64,000 bases of DNA from Fistularia commersonii (GCA_037954325.1 JBBMNZ010000027.1:3141501-3205500), one strand, 5' to 3'. Positions 49,060-62,642 are shown, counted from the first letter of the stretch. Notes: generated from the sequence alone by a model not told the origin. Translations and numbers: made by a program.

Positions 49060-49917
49060 GGCACACATTTGCTTTTCCTGGAGTCATTAATGACAGAGGC
49101 TTAGAGAGGAAAATATCAAATCTTTCGGTACACAAATGTTTTTCATTACGCCTGGCCTCGCCGCTTCCTCCCGTCTCAGCTTACCCTGGAAAAGAACTCT
49201 TTCCTGCTTTGATTGACAACGCAGACATCTAATATACGGCTATGCTATAGTTAGCGCTTCCACGGGACAACGTGATTCCGAGTATTCCAACAACTGGAAC
49301 ATTTTGTGTTTTACAGGCATGTAAAAAGCAATGTCTCTATAGTAAGCTCTTTATGTAACTAATTTATGACAAACAAAACAAACAAAAAAAACCAACCCAA
49401 AACAACATAAGTCAGATCTTGGTGCATCTTAAAAGGAGAGCAGCACTTGCCCCGTGGTTTACAAGGACGGGATCCAAAGCAAACCTTGGAAAGTGACGTG
49501 CATTCCTCCCGAGCCGAGCGGTGATGAGGAGGGGAAGCGCGGGGAAACAAAAAAGAAAAACAACTTGTTAAACGTGTAAAAGGGCGGCCTGGAGGGCATC
49601 GCTGAAAGACACCTCGGCGCTTGACTCCAGAGTGCGTGAAGAATATCAAACGATGTGACTGCAGCAACGCGGAATCGCTGGGAGAGCGAAGGCGAACGGC
49701 AAAAAAAAAAAAAAAAAAATCCAAAAAAAAAAAGAGGTTGAATTTAACTAAAATAGGCAACGCGGGTTTTCATATGTGCTGAATCTGCCACGAACCACGA
49801 GAGGGAGGCCAACCGTGCACGGGAGGAGGATACAACTGAAAAAACAAAAGGCTGTAACGCCACCCTGAAATCTGACTGCGAACAGCCGAGGAGATCCTAC
49901 TGTTTGCTGCCGGACAT

Positions 49918-49942
49918 GAGGAGGAGGAGGAGGAGGAGGAGG
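49918..49942. repeat. (GAG)n trinucleotide repeat
   Basis: Eight GAG/GGA units in otherwise unique sequence; no coding frame supported. Confidence 0.9.
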
Positions 49943-50807
49943 TGGCCGCCGACTCGACGGCCAGGATGAAAGCGTGACACGACGGAAAACAAACCGGCGG
50001 CCTTCGAACCGGGCAAATCTGCAAATCCGGGTCGGGGCCTTCGGAACCGGCGGGGGTATTCTTAGAAATGCCGAATTGATTCATGAGGATTTATTAAAAC
50101 GCTCGGCTTTTATGAGTCGTTCCTTTTCCTTCTTCTTTCACTTGTTATTAATAGTGTGACAGCGAGAGTGGTGCGGAGCCACATTTGAGAAAGGCCAGCC
50201 TCCTGTCCCTCATCCCCGCACATTTATGCGTACACTGCAGCCCTTGTTCATTTGCCTTAATGAAATGGCCACATGCCTCCTGTCATCCCGGAGCTGCTCG
50301 CAAACTGTAGCACCTGGTAGATATAAATCAGCCTCTCTGAGCTGTGTTTGGGAAGTGAGGCATTAAGCATGACAGGGGCTGTCAAAGTTCAGATCGTAGC
50401 GACCGCAACATACAGTTGAACCACTGCAGAACAGATCCAGATCCGAGAAGCAGACCCACCAGTCCTCTTATCTTCTGCCTCGCAGCTCCGCATGACATGT
50501 CTGCCACATCTGGGCCCCAGCTGGGCAGCCCCCGCCGAGCACAGTGAAGCGCAACCAAAAGTTAGGTGGGAGAACGCCGGAGAAAACCCGCGCGCCACAT
50601 GCGCTCCCGGGCCAGACCGCCCCGGCGACGGGATCGCCGTCCAAATGAGTATTTTTCTGCTATCTGTATTCCACTTTTGTATTTGTGACCCGCGAAGGCC
50701 TCTGGGTATTAGCGATCTATCACTGCCGTTGTTTCTATTTGCAGTGGAGGAGATAAAAGTTCCTGTGATGTGTGTGTGTCTTCTCCTCACACACTCTCTG
50801 TCTGTTC

Positions 50808-50810
<3 letters not shown>

Positions 50811-50844
<34 letters not shown>
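50811..50844. repeat. (TG)17 microsatellite
   Basis: Uninterrupted TG. Confidence 0.95.
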
Positions 50845-50845
<1 letters not shown>

Positions 50846-51266
50846 AATTTCAGTCACGTGAGTTCGGGGTCTTAAGTTCAACCTCTGCAAGAAAACCAAC
50901 ACATTCCTCAGAGGACAGGAATATATCCTAAGTACATGAGCATGTGTAGTGTAAGCATTGATTTAGACGCATGTGAACGCATATTCCACTTTTTTTTTTT
51001 CTCTTTTTTTCACCATTTCACTCCCTGTGACTAATCCAGCAATAATTTGTTTATCTTTGGTTGAGGTGAGCAGAAGCACGAGGAAGCCCTTCAACTCACA
51101 AATCCTGAATTGTTGCTTTCAAGAAGTCAGTTAGTTAGTCCTCACTCACCCCGCTAACTAGTCTCCCGCTTGTTTACCTCTACGTTTTATTCTACTTAGC
51201 GTTTTATTTTCTGGCCGAACACTTTTTGAACTCGGTAGCAGCATAGCCGCTAGGTCATGCTAAAGT

Positions 51267-51291
51267 TGGCTGGCTGGCTGGCTGGCTGGCT
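51267..51291. repeat. (GGCT)6 tetranucleotide repeat
   Basis: Six GGCT units ending at GCCATGGC. Confidence 0.9.
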
Positions 51292-52253
51292 GCCATGGCA
51301 ACCCCAACAATGACAATACCCATTGATGACACACGGAGGATGAAAAGCTGTGGGCGAGGGAAGAGAGCGGAAGAGAGAAACGCCGCCAACCTCCCGTGTT
51401 GTGTCCGTGCGCAGACACACGCGTACGTCCATACATACACTGTAGTAAATACGAAATTACATAACGGCCGAGAAGCAGACGACAGGCGTGTACGCAGAGA
51501 GAACAGACAAAATCCAAGCGCTGGAAAGATGAGCGTCTCAAAAACTTTGCAATTATCTTTTAACCCCCGGGGTTAAGATTCAACCAATCCCCATCCGGCG
51601 CCGGTGGGGGAGGGCCTCTGTACGGGACAAATAAAAACATGTCGGTATGGCGGCGAGAGTTATAGCCGGGCCAACTGGCTGGAGCCGGAGAGTTCAAGTT
51701 GTGTGCCACTACAAATTACAAGTTGACAGCTCAAATGATCCCCCGGTATATGTTTCAGACGATGTATGTGCGTGTCCGGATTCGCCACGGCGACGGTATG
51801 GGACGATGTTTTCTACCAGGTTTATACATGTCAGCGATCTTCTCCTCCGCGGCTTCCCGGCAACCTCCTTTTCGCGTGGGTTAATCATCGGACCCTCCGC
51901 CATCATCGCTAATAGACGTAGCCATATTGGTGCAGTGACGAGGGGGCGGGGCTGGGCGACGGGAGCGATGTAAAATAAGAGGGTGACTAATTGGTTCATA
52001 ACCTGTAATAGGGCATGTGTAATTGGAGTGGACTCGCGGATGCCAGGTGTACCTGCAAAAGCCGCGGCGGTGGTTTGATCCTTGACCGGCTGCACACGTG
52101 TGTGTGTGTGTGTGCAGAAGTAAACACAGGGGTGAAATAACACTTATACTGAGAAGCCCACCCCCCAGAACAAAGAATTGTTAGGTGTGGCATGTGCCAA
52201 TGAGGCTATTACAACCGCAAGAAAGTCAATGCAGTCTCACCCAATGCAAATAG

Positions 52254-52315
52254 GCACACACACACACACACACACACACCGGCGCACACACACCGACATG
52301 TATACACACACACAC
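52254..52315. repeat. AC-rich array
   Basis: AC run at about 52254-52279 with further ACAC segments to 52315. Confidence 0.9.
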
Positions 52316-53339
52316 ATACATGCACAGTGTATGATAAATTAATGGCTACTGGTACTTTTTAATCCGCCATCGGGAGCAAGATATCTGCAACTCAACATTT
52401 TCTCATGGTTCACACGATAGGTCAATTTGATCAATTTGTTCATGGCCCACCTAGCCAATACTACATGACCGGCCGCCGATGTAATGGAGGCTGAGTGCTA
52501 ATTGGTACCGAGCGAGAGGGCGGTTGATGGAGCACTTTGCGCTTTTTCTTTTTTTCCTTGCAGAAGCATCTGAAATACCTCACGTGATCCGAAGGAAAGC
52601 CGGCGAAATATCGAAATTACACGTATCCCGTCCGCCACTCGGTTGAAGAATGTATTTACAACAAAGATAATTGCATGGTCCATGCACGTGTGTGTGAGCG
52701 CACGGGGGGACATCTGTTTTTGTGCTCAACGTCGTATGATTATTTGTCATCAGCTGCGACGCCTTGCGGTTGCACGTACGGGACGGTGCACCCCAAGCCT
52801 TGAGCAGGTACATAAAACCCCTGTTATCCGTTCTGACAACAATAGAAAATAAAAATACTTATTTATTTGTATCTTGAGACTAACCTTTCAGCCAACGTCA
52901 AATAGATAAGAATGACAGATACCGCCGAGGGTTCGGACTTCGGGACGATTAGTGTCCGGCATGGCAGAATCGGCATGAAACAAGTGCCGTGGCTGAAAGA
53001 TGCTTTGGCGCGGTTGAGCCGCGTGGCTCCTCTTCTCCGCAGTAAAGTGTCATTCACTTCCTGCTTAAAGGACTATGTTACCCACTTCAATCGGGCGCTC
53101 CTCTCGACATGCCTACCCATTTTCAGAGGGGAGCTGTGTGCTAAATGGGTGGGTGAAAAATAAATATGCATCGTGAAGTGGTGAGGTGTTCCTGATGTGT
53201 AAAGGTAAGGCACATCGAGCGGAGTGTATTATACGCTGTTAAAAATAAGACGCTCGGATATTCCACTGCAGGATTACGTTGATGGAAGTCTAAATGAACA
53301 AATACTAACATGGGGGGACACCATGGGAGCACTGGGGGA

Positions 53340-53355
53340 GGGGGGGGGGGGGGGG
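53340..53355. repeat. Poly-G run, 16 bases
   Basis: Pure G preceded by CTGGGGGA. Confidence 0.9.
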
Positions 53356-54561
53356 TTTCAGTGAACGGCGCTGAACGACGGTTGTTGCGATGACGAAAAA
53401 AGCTGCGGCTGACAAGAAAAAAAGAATGTAGAGCACAGGAAAAACCTGCCAGACAGATATTTCGTCTGTCAGCTTAGTGGAATAGTGGAAGTCGGAACTG
53501 GTGGTGTTGTTGGGGGTGGGGGGGCTCAGTGAGAGGCTATGTCCCATGCCATGTTTTCACAGGCCGCAAGATAAGCCCACGCGGTTTGCAGCCCTGAAAA
53601 AAGCTGCAATGCCACACGGGGCGCCGCGAGCGTCCGACATCTGCAAAACACAAACGTTGTGTTCTACTTCGGCCCGCGTTGATAAAATAGCCAAACAGAT
53701 TTTATCACTTGCATTGTTACATAATAACTACCATCCTCCCTCAACCGGCGGGCATGCTGAACCATTCGCAGAGACCGGGGACGTTTGATACGGCCTTGTA
53801 AATTTTCCAGCTGAATTGCAATTTTGGGAGAAGAGCGTCGTTAAACATGTCTCTCCAACGCGACGGTAAAGGGTTAATAACAAGGAGGAGTGCGCGTGGG
53901 GGCGCTCCCAGAAGACCTCCGGTCCGCCGCCACCATCTTAATTACTTAAGCTGACACCACAGATGCATAGGCCTACTTTTGTACTGTACCCGAGCCCGTG
54001 ACCGCGGAGGTCGAGACCTCCCTATCAGGCAGCGGGTCAAAGCCACATAACTCTTTACCTTGGGTGAGGGTCACTGCGAAGCTCTGTCAGCCCAGGGTCA
54101 ACCAGGGGTCTCTGGCCACTGAGGTTCATGGCAATACAATAAACCAATCAATCTGGTCGCCGGGGCCGGGTCAATAATATACTCCCGGGCTTCTGGGGGT
54201 CACCACCTGTTCCGCGGCCTCTCCTTGGACCGTCCTGGAGGGGTCCGAGTCTGAGATTTCAACGGCTTGAAGGGAAGCGGCTCATACGGCTTATCAATAC
54301 AAAGCCGTCGCAAGGGGTGGCTGACATCAATCTGTGAGAAACCCGCCGCAGACGATCACGCTCAGAGGGTAAAGAATGTTTTCTAGTTACTACAGGCAGA
54401 ATTACCGCATCTTGACGTGGCTATTTTTAATTTCTAAAATGGACAAAATGTCCTATATTAAAGTCCAACCCCCCCAAAAAAGGATAGGGTATCAGCAGGA
54501 GTGAGCCGAACGAGAGGCAATGTCTTTGGGGAAATGCATTCGCTGGTGAGACTGAGACGGT

Positions 54562-54562
<1 letters not shown>

Positions 54563-54599
<37 letters not shown>
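54563..54599. repeat. (AC)18 microsatellite
   Basis: Uninterrupted AC, the longest perfect CA array right of the gene. Confidence 0.95.
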
Positions 54600-54603
<4 letters not shown>

Positions 54604-55218
54604 CACAGCACATTGTATCTCCCCGGCACAGGATACACTACTTCTGCTACGCCGTCCCTCTTTCTCCCCGATCCCTTTCATGTTTCTGTGACAGCCACCA
54701 CTATTTCTGTCCCCCCCCATCCCCACCCTACCACCCCTCGCCGCCCTTCCCTCTTTGCCCTCTCACGCTCGCCATGAATGGAGGCAGACAGCATCCTCGG
54801 CGGCTGCCAGGATGAGGCAGCAGTTAATTCTTGGCTGTCCTCCCTCTCTGCTTAAAGGCAGGTATAGGGTTTCCAGCAGCTCCAGCTGGCTGGATACAAT
54901 GGAGATCTCAGCGGCGGGGCAGGGTTTCAAGCAGGTGAACGTGCCTCTCCTTTCGCCCCCCCTTAGCTCTCGCCGGCCCTCCGACGGCTGTGTCACTAAC
55001 ACTCCACCTCCCTCCCCTGCAAAGTTTACCCCTTCCTCGCTCAAATTCCAGTACTCGAACCGAGGCCGGGCGTCTCGCGCCATTTCCTGGGTAACAGTCG
55101 CCTGACTGCCCGTCTAGCGGCGAAACATAAACCGATAATGAAAAGGGCTGAAATGGAAACCGACGGGCTAATGAAACGGCGCAGGTGGATCACAACGCCG
55201 CTCGGTTGCAAACGCGGT

Positions 55219-55245
55219 AAAAAAAAAAAAAAAAAAAAAAAAAAA
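55219..55245. repeat. Poly-A run, 27 bases
   Basis: Pure A between CGCGGT and CGCGAC, so an A tract inside CpG-rich sequence. Confidence 0.9.
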
Positions 55246-56596
55246 CGCGACTAATTTCGACCGGCGTTTCAGGAAAACGTGTTTTTTTTTCGGGGATCGG
55301 ACACGATCGGGAATCTGATACGTTTCCCGCCGCTGTCCCGACTTCTCCCTCCGCCCCCTCGGCGCTCTTCCCCGGCAACAACACGGGATGTCATTAAGCG
55401 GCCTAATCTGCATGCTATTTGCATACATTTGCGTTATTTTATTGATTGCTCCTCGTTTGTTAAAATTCAGGGAATATAATTAACGTCCGACCCCCCCCCC
55501 GCCCGACCGGAGCCACACCCGAGGGACGGCTAATTCCACAGCATACCGGCGGGATCTTGGCAGAGGGCACAAGTGGGCTTGTCACGGTGGGCACGGGGCC
55601 AGGACGGGTCCCGCTCCCCTCGCCGCCTCCGGGGCTGCCCTTGGTTTCAGCTGGCTCCTCTGACAAGGAGGGCCCTTCCTGGGCCACGTTAACTAAAAGG
55701 ACAATTATCTGGTGAACAATGATGCTTTTCACAGGGCCTGCGTTGTCATTAATGCACTGGATCAGGTTTCAGCGACCAGCTCGGGCTAAATTTGGGGGGG
55801 GGGGTATATGTGCACTCTAGTTGCTTCTCAAGGAGAGATTCTTTTCAGAACGCGACGGACAGACAGGCACGCGAAAGGGAGATTATCACGGCTTCATCTT
55901 CAGCGCGCAAACCGCAGCGTTGGGGTTGTGACATACGTGGGCCGGTGCAAAAACTTCACGAACTCTTCCTCAAATATTCACATTAGAAATGGCTGATTTT
56001 TCTTTTTTTTTTTCTCCCCCGTCTGACCTTTTTAAATGTGACACAGCTGTTAGTCACCAGTCACTTAACGCTAACACGCAACGCGGGGAAACGTGAATGA
56101 ACCGGCGTACAGCATGCTAACGAAAAAGTGTGTCCCGCCTCGTCCCTGCTCTCTCCCCTTCCGTTTCTACGTGCGCGTGTGCGTGTTGAAAGCCGTGATC
56201 CGACTCTTTAAGGTGTTGCAGGATTCCCCACATACCTGGCCCATGTACCGAAGATCTGAAACACGAGCGGAGGTCAAGATGACACACGAGAGCCCGAACA
56301 CGGCTTCATTTGTGTCTCGGGAGAGGCTCTTCCTTGTATTAACAGACGCTCTGTCTGCCACCCAGATGGAAAATAAAGTGTTAAAACAAAGGTTTCTAAG
56401 TACATATATTTCAGTATCTAAGGGTGTGTGACTGTTCACATGGGAGAGAAGCGGGTAAACACAGACACACATGAGTGCAGGGATCTGGTTTGGCGAGTAT
56501 ATATGCCCTTACTTGCTTGGTATTATGAAGGAGGTTACAGCTGTTGATTGTGATTAAAATGTCAACAAAAGCCAAGTTCAGAGAGAGGGCGAGTAC

Positions 56597-56683
56597 GTGT
56601 GTGTATGTGTATGTATGTGTACGTGTGTGTGTATGTGTGTGTATTTGTATGTGTGTGTGTGAGTATGTGTGTGTGTGTGAGTT
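56597..56683. repeat. Imperfect TG/TATG array
   Basis: TG units with frequent TA interruptions, typical of an ageing microsatellite. Confidence 0.9.
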
Positions 56684-56766
56684 TAGTCAGTTGATCGACA
56701 CACATGCAGTCCTTCACACCTACTGGGAAGTCTAATTCATCATACAGTATCCAACAGATGACTCAT

Positions 56767-56813
56767 CTCTCTCTCTCTCTCTCTCTCCTTATATATGAAT
56801 ATATATATATATT
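56767..56813. repeat. (TC)n then AT-rich run
   Basis: About ten TC units followed by TATATATGAA and an (AT)n stretch. Confidence 0.9.
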
Positions 56814-57358
56814 TAAACAAATAAACATTTGCATAAATGACAAATGCGAGGGGGTCCCGCGACGCTCTGTGAAAACGTCAAGTGAAACGCGAGGATTTGC
56901 TTCCTCCCCTGCGGCAGCCGTGTCTGGGGGTCACTGTGACCCCGTCGTGACTGCTCTTTGCATCAACACCAGCGCCGTTTCTTCCATTTAGCCTGCTTTT
57001 AGCCTCTCAACAAGAAAAATGTACTGTTTTAAGTAATCCTTGTTTGTACTGACCATAATTGATTGGGTAATCCTGGTTTAACATGCACTAAAGCCAGTGC
57101 TTAAGAATCTATTAAGAGGGCGAGCAGCTTAAAGAGGTAGGATCTATCTAATGCTGACTGCTAGATCTCTGTTCCAGTGCCTTGAAGTTGGAGTCGGTTA
57201 GTGATCCCTTCTCTGCACGGTCCCTTTCCCCGTGTCGCACGACCATCCGTTCATTCGCTTCGCCCTGTTTACGTTCCCCTCGGTCGATTTCGCCCCGCCA
57301 AGTCCGTGCCAAGACGCGGACGCGCTCAAACCGCCGGGCGAGTGCGTGTGTGTGCGGC

Positions 57359-57376
57359 GGGGGGGGGGGGGGGGGG
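57359..57376. repeat. Poly-G run, 18 bases
   Basis: Pure G inside a CpG-rich patch. Confidence 0.9.
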
Positions 57377-58205
57377 TTGATCCCCTTCGAACTTCGCCGG
57401 CAAATCTCCTGGCGCTCCTCCAGCGGCCCGATGACACATTTCTGGTGGGGCGGTGGGGAGCGGCTTCACCTGGAGCCGCCTCGGCGGACGCGGTGCCAAA
57501 AGTCCTTGTCAATTTAACGTGACATACGCCACACCGCACGCTCGTCACTGTGACAACCCTGTCATAATCAACGTAAATCTCTCAGCGTCAGCATGACGAG
57601 CGGCGGTATTATGGCACCCGCGGAGCAGGGCGGGGGGGGGCAGATGCACTAAATACAGGTCACGGCGCTGTCATCTCGGTGGCTTTGGGATCGGACGGTG
57701 CGCGGCGAAGGTGACTGCGAGACTCCTCGCGAGGAGGCTAATTTCTGCCCCTCAAGCTGCCCCGGCTGCCGCGGTTTCTTACATGACGCAGGAGTAGGTG
57801 GGGACGTCTCAGACACACATACACAGAGAGAGGAAAGAGGAGAAGGAGAATAATCCCCACCAAGACCTTCGCCCTAATGGGGCCCACTACTGTAATTACA
57901 AGGCGCAGATTTCAGATCAGGCACTTAAGTAGCCAGCTAAGAGTGGCCAGAAAACAAAAAGCTCTGTAATTATCATCTGCCTCCTCCGTCCCCGATGCAA
58001 CTTCGGTTACCTGTCATGCTGCTGTTTTGTCAGGAGTCCGTTGTTTCCTGGATTCCCCCTAATCCATGGCTGGAAGCAGCCCTGGCAGCGTGCCTGCCTG
58101 TGCACGATGCACATTTCAACTTGCAGGGGCGAGTGACGACACGGCGCACAAAGATAGCAGAAACCTGAGTCCCCGCAGCCTCGCAAGAAATGAATGCATT
58201 TCTCT

Positions 58206-58225
58206 TTTTTTTTTTTTTTTTTTTT
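58206..58225. repeat. Poly-T run, about 20 bases
   Basis: Pure T following CTC. Confidence 0.85.
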
Positions 58226-58554
58226 ACAAGAGAAGGGAGGAAAAGAAAGAGGGGGAGTGTTCAGTTTGCTCTAGACAAAAGATCCATTGTGCTGTGAAAC
58301 TTTATATACATATTAGAAACTTGAAACCCGTAGCCTCCGCGAGCAGGATTCTTGTAACTGTGAACAAGATAAAATTACTTTCCATTCTTTCTTCTCCTCC
58401 TAAGAAAAGAGGGGCCGAAAAAAGCCCCCTCAACGCTACTTTTCTACAAGGTTCTTATTCCTCATGATGGATTCCTGTTTTTCCGCCTGGTCATCTAATA
58501 TCGCTGATAAGAGAGCCGCGGTCTCTGCGCAGTTTTGTGCCCCATTAGGTAACA

Positions 58555-58645
58555 CATTTCCCAGGTGGGCCGAGAACGGATTTGAACTCGGCATTTCCTC
58601 GCTCTGCCCTCACTCTTCAGGTGTCCCACGCTAACACCGGCTAGC
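58555..58645 (-). repeat. Possible tRNA-like repeat remnant
   Basis: The minus strand has a GAGTTCAAATCC B-box-like site (around 58570-58583) and a TAGCCGGTGTTAGC A-box-like site upstream (around 58625-58645) at a tRNA-like distance. No cloverleaf could be completed. Confidence 0.3.
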
Positions 58646-60233
58646 CAGCTGGACGCAGAAGACGGTGAAGGATGCTGAGGCAGGAGGCCAGGAGGAAGCC
58701 CGGAGAGGAGATATATGGAGAAGAGGATGCAGAGGGGAGGGTTGGATGGAAGCGGATGACTGGCTGCGGGGATCCCCGAAAGGAAAAGAAGATCGATCCC
58801 TTAACCTGAAATTCCTCCTACACTTGGCCATTCAGAAAAACAAAAGTCGGGCGGATATGTTGAGCATTTTTCGCGCTGCTCATGGGAGATCGAGAGCGTT
58901 ATGTGTGCCTTTCAATGGGCACGGATACCATATCCACTGGGTGTCTGCGGAGACGGTCCTCCGGGAAGATGGCCGGTCTAAAATAAGATTGACGGGCGAA
59001 GACGGAAAAGCGGCGCATACCCCGGGGCGGCACATTAAATGAGTCTCTGTCCGTCATCCCGCGGAAAAGTTGCCAACGCCATGACATCATAAGCGTCAGA
59101 CGTGTAATCAACCCAAGGGGGCGGCAGCGGCCTGGACAGCTGGGCTCATAATGACAACCTACGCGACTTGTAATTATTTTTGTCAAGAGTCAAGCGCAGA
59201 CGCGGGTGCGAAGGGAGGGATTGTACACGCATGCACCGCAGAGGGCGAAGATAAGTAGCGGATAATATGCAACAATTATGACATACAGATGTCATAACAA
59301 CGGGTTTATGACATCTAATTTCGGTTTGCAGGCAGCCTGTACGCTTTACTCCGCAGAGTTATTACAGCATAATTAGCACCGACAGTATGTTTAGCGCTGC
59401 GCCCTTCCTAACTTAATGCTGACGACCAAAGAACCACATTCAGGTTTTAACCCGAACTGCATAATTTATTTTTGAGAAAATAAATAAGAAAAAAAAAAAA
59501 AAAGGAAACGTCGGTAATGCGGTGCCGCTTGGGGATTTGGTGAGCAATAGCGTCCCCTGGAAACACATTAAACCCGCGAAGTGACTAATCCTGACGCTTT
59601 CCATTTGGGGTTTTTGGTCTGAGTCTTTTAAATCACACAGAGATTCTGTGATTGTTTGGATAAAAGACAGCTTCCATTTTTACAAGTTCTATTAATGCGG
59701 GCTGGGGGGAGGGTGATTCACTGTGATCCAGACCTGGATTCTCTCAGCCCGGATTGTTCCATGGACACCGAGGTTAACTTTTTCCACAGATCTAAATCTA
59801 ACTAATAACAGCCACATATTCAGTTGTTTAAATAGTTGACGGAGCCGGAGCCCCGACGGGAGGAAACACAGTTTACCGTTCTGGTACGGCGCATGGATCA
59901 AACGGAGGAACTCCTGCAAAATTAACACCCGTCTCGGTTTTAACCGACTCGGTCTTTAGATCACACGGGGCGAGGTCGGGGCGAGGTCGGAGCCGGCCTC
60001 GCCGCGTTTGTCTCGGCTTAGCGTGGTTTGCCGTGGTCGACTTAAGACCTCGGGTGCTTTGAGAGTAAAGAGGACTCTAACTTAGTTTTAATAGACACAT
60101 GATTTCTACCCCCCAAACACCCGCTCGGGCTCCTCTCCGAGCCATTGGCTGTTTGAAGTTGGTAACAGCTGTAGTGTTCCAGCCTTTATTTAGAGGTCAG
60201 CGCACTGACTTCACTTAAAAGCAGTGTGGGAAT

Positions 60234-60290
60234 AAAAAAAAAAAAAAAAAAGGGAAAGAGAGAGCGAGAGAGAGAGAGAGAGGGAGAGAG
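60234..60290. repeat. Poly-A run followed by GA-rich repeat
   Basis: About 18 A, then GGGAAAGAGAGAGC and a GA run. Confidence 0.9.
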
Positions 60291-60537
60291 TGGAATGAAA
60301 AAAAATGAATACAAGGCAGTGGGAGGAGAAAGGAAGAACAGAGACGGAGTGAGAGGTGAAAGAACGAGTTAAAAAAAGAAAGAGTTACTAGTGTGGCGAG
60401 GCATTAGCTTAGGGAGAGGTTAAAAGTTTGTAGTGTTGCATCTGGCCTCCTGCCTGCTCTGTTGTTTATTGCCGCGGGCCCGAAGATCTTGTGCCAACAT
60501 TAACCACACCTGAACCAGTGTACAACATGCAGTCAAA

Positions 60538-60576
60538 CACAGACACAGACACAGACACAGACACACACACACACAG
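60538..60576. repeat. (ACAGAC)n then (AC)n
   Basis: Four ACAGAC hexamers pass into AC units. Confidence 0.9.
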
Positions 60577-62171
60577 ACAGACACGGGCGAAGCATCACAC
60601 ACGGAGCTTGCACTTTCTCTCCGATGCTACAACGAGGCATGGAGGAGTGACACCGTTCAGGACTTCCCGTTTGTTAAAACCCTCGTCTTCCTCTTCTCGT
60701 CATCGTGCTCCGCCACGGACGCGAAGCCTGAAATCCGTCCGACGTGGTTTGGAGCCTTTTCCCGACGACCGCGTTAACTTTAGGGGACTCGGGGGCAGAT
60801 GGGAGCTCTCGGGTTTCATATGGCAGTTCTGCGCGCCATGGGACGGCAATATATCACTGGGAGACACACAGACCCACTGTGGGCAGGAATCACACACAAA
60901 GAAGAATGTCGGGATGCCACCCACCACAGACCCGGAGGGGGACAGAACCCTCTCTGTTCGGCTTTTTTTTCCCTTCCGTCGGAATTCCCCTTAATAGTGT
61001 GCCAGCTTACGCGGCGGAGCACGTTCATGCACAGACAAGCATACATGTACTGCTCCACGTCAAGGACTGAGGAGGGGGCGGGTGGAGAAAGAGAGGGAGA
61101 AGAAGAAGAAGAGGAGACACTCAGGACACCGGGTTGCGGGCCGGGTATTCCTCCGACCTCGCGGCCTTGCCGGTTGGTGCGAGCCGAAGCCTACGCCGCC
61201 ACCCCTGCGCCGACCCCTCCCCGCTGATCGACCTCGTCCCGCCCCTGTGAACCCTGTACGGCCAGCGCCGGAATGTCGAGGCAAATCGTGTTCACGTGCA
61301 CATCAAACGTGATTAAGCGCAAGCCTCCTGGATTAAGATGAGTCCGCGGAGCTTCACATCTCTAGAAAGCGCTACTTTCCGCCGCCGCTGCCGTATCCGA
61401 GTTCCCTTCGGTTGGACGCAGGCCCCTCCTTTTTGCTTGTGGAAGAAGGCCAGATTACAGAGCAACTGTTGTTAAATGTTGATATAATGTGTTTTTCTTT
61501 TTCATTTCCCCTCTCGTTGTTTGGACAGCTGTTCTCGAACAGCAGGGCATCGCGCTGTGCCGCTCTTGTATGGCTCACTTTGTGCCGGCTTCACACCCCG
61601 CTTCAACATGGCCTCCGCTGCATACATGGACAGTTTGCCTGCCAAAGGCTGCCTCTGTTAAAGAACTCATACTGGTTCTATGTGTCATACTCATTTTGTC
61701 CAAGCTTACGTGTGTGTGTGAGTTTTTGGTAGACTGGATAGCCCGTGTGAGGCTTAACTAATCTTTCTGTGACTCAGGTGTACGGGGGCATGTCTGCACA
61801 AGCTCGCCCGCTAGCCCAATACAAAGTGCGCAGATATGCGCAGCCAGCAGAGGGGATTTTCGCCCGCGAGAGAGGCCGTTTGAGAAAACAAAGCGTGGGG
61901 TGAAAAGATGAGCGCCTCGCCGATGACATTCTTTCCTTTGTAAGCGAGAATCAAAGAAAAAAAAACTCTTAAAACTATCCAAAATAAAAATCAAATCAAT
62001 CGGCTCTAGGTGGCCGTGGCTAAAGTTTGAAAAAACATTCGCAATGGCAAAACGTTCAGGTCGATGGGCACGACGGTGTTATTACTATTATAGAGGGTAA
62101 ATTGCTGACAGCATATTAACTGAAACCTGTGTCCTACCTCTGATACTATCCCCTCCTTCATCCCTCCCCCT

Positions 62172-62210
62172 GTGTGTGTGTGTGTGTGTGTGTGTGAGAG
62201 TGTGTGTGCT
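62172..62210. repeat. (TG)n microsatellite
   Basis: About 12 TG units, AGAG, then a further short TG run. Confidence 0.9.
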
Positions 62211-62429
62211 GCGAGGACCTTGTAGCAGGCTGGAAGCTCTCCCAGGCCCCAGATGCGCTCTGTCAACACTGAGATTCCAGAGAGGAAGCAGGGCTTTACA
62301 GCAGCAGGCTGTGCACACAGCCAGGACCTGCAAAGACCAGGAGCCAGGAGAGGACAACCTGCTCCGCATAAACAGAAACCTCCCTTTCTCCGGTACGAGC
62401 CACCGGCTCTGCCGCCTGGCTCGGAGCAC

Positions 62430-62452
62430 GGAGGCAGGCAGGCAGGCAGGCA
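62430..62452. repeat. (GGCA)5 tetranucleotide repeat
   Basis: Five GGCA units in tandem. Confidence 0.9.
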
Positions 62453-62607
62453 GTGGAGTCCTTGAAGTAAGGAATGAGCCACATAGCTCCTCTAGCCGAG
62501 CTGGGCCCACATTCCACCTGCCACCGTCAAGAAGTAAATAGCTATTGGCTGCTCAATAAGTGGCTTCAGTGCGTTGGAGTAAGCCCCCCTCCCCTCCTCC
62601 TCCTCAC

Positions 62608-62609
<2 letters not shown>

Positions 62610-62640
<31 letters not shown>
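62610..62640. repeat. (AC)n microsatellite
   Basis: About 15 AC units. Confidence 0.95.

Positions 62641-62642
<2 letters not shown>

Noticed and set aside
60491..60994. 167-codon plus-strand open frame
   Set aside because: Begins in the ACAGAC/AC microsatellite (TDTDTDTHTH) and then has no recognisable domain.
62006..62482. 158-codon minus-strand open frame
   Set aside because: Contains a translated GT repeat and shares its length with overlapping frames in other phases; no homology seen.
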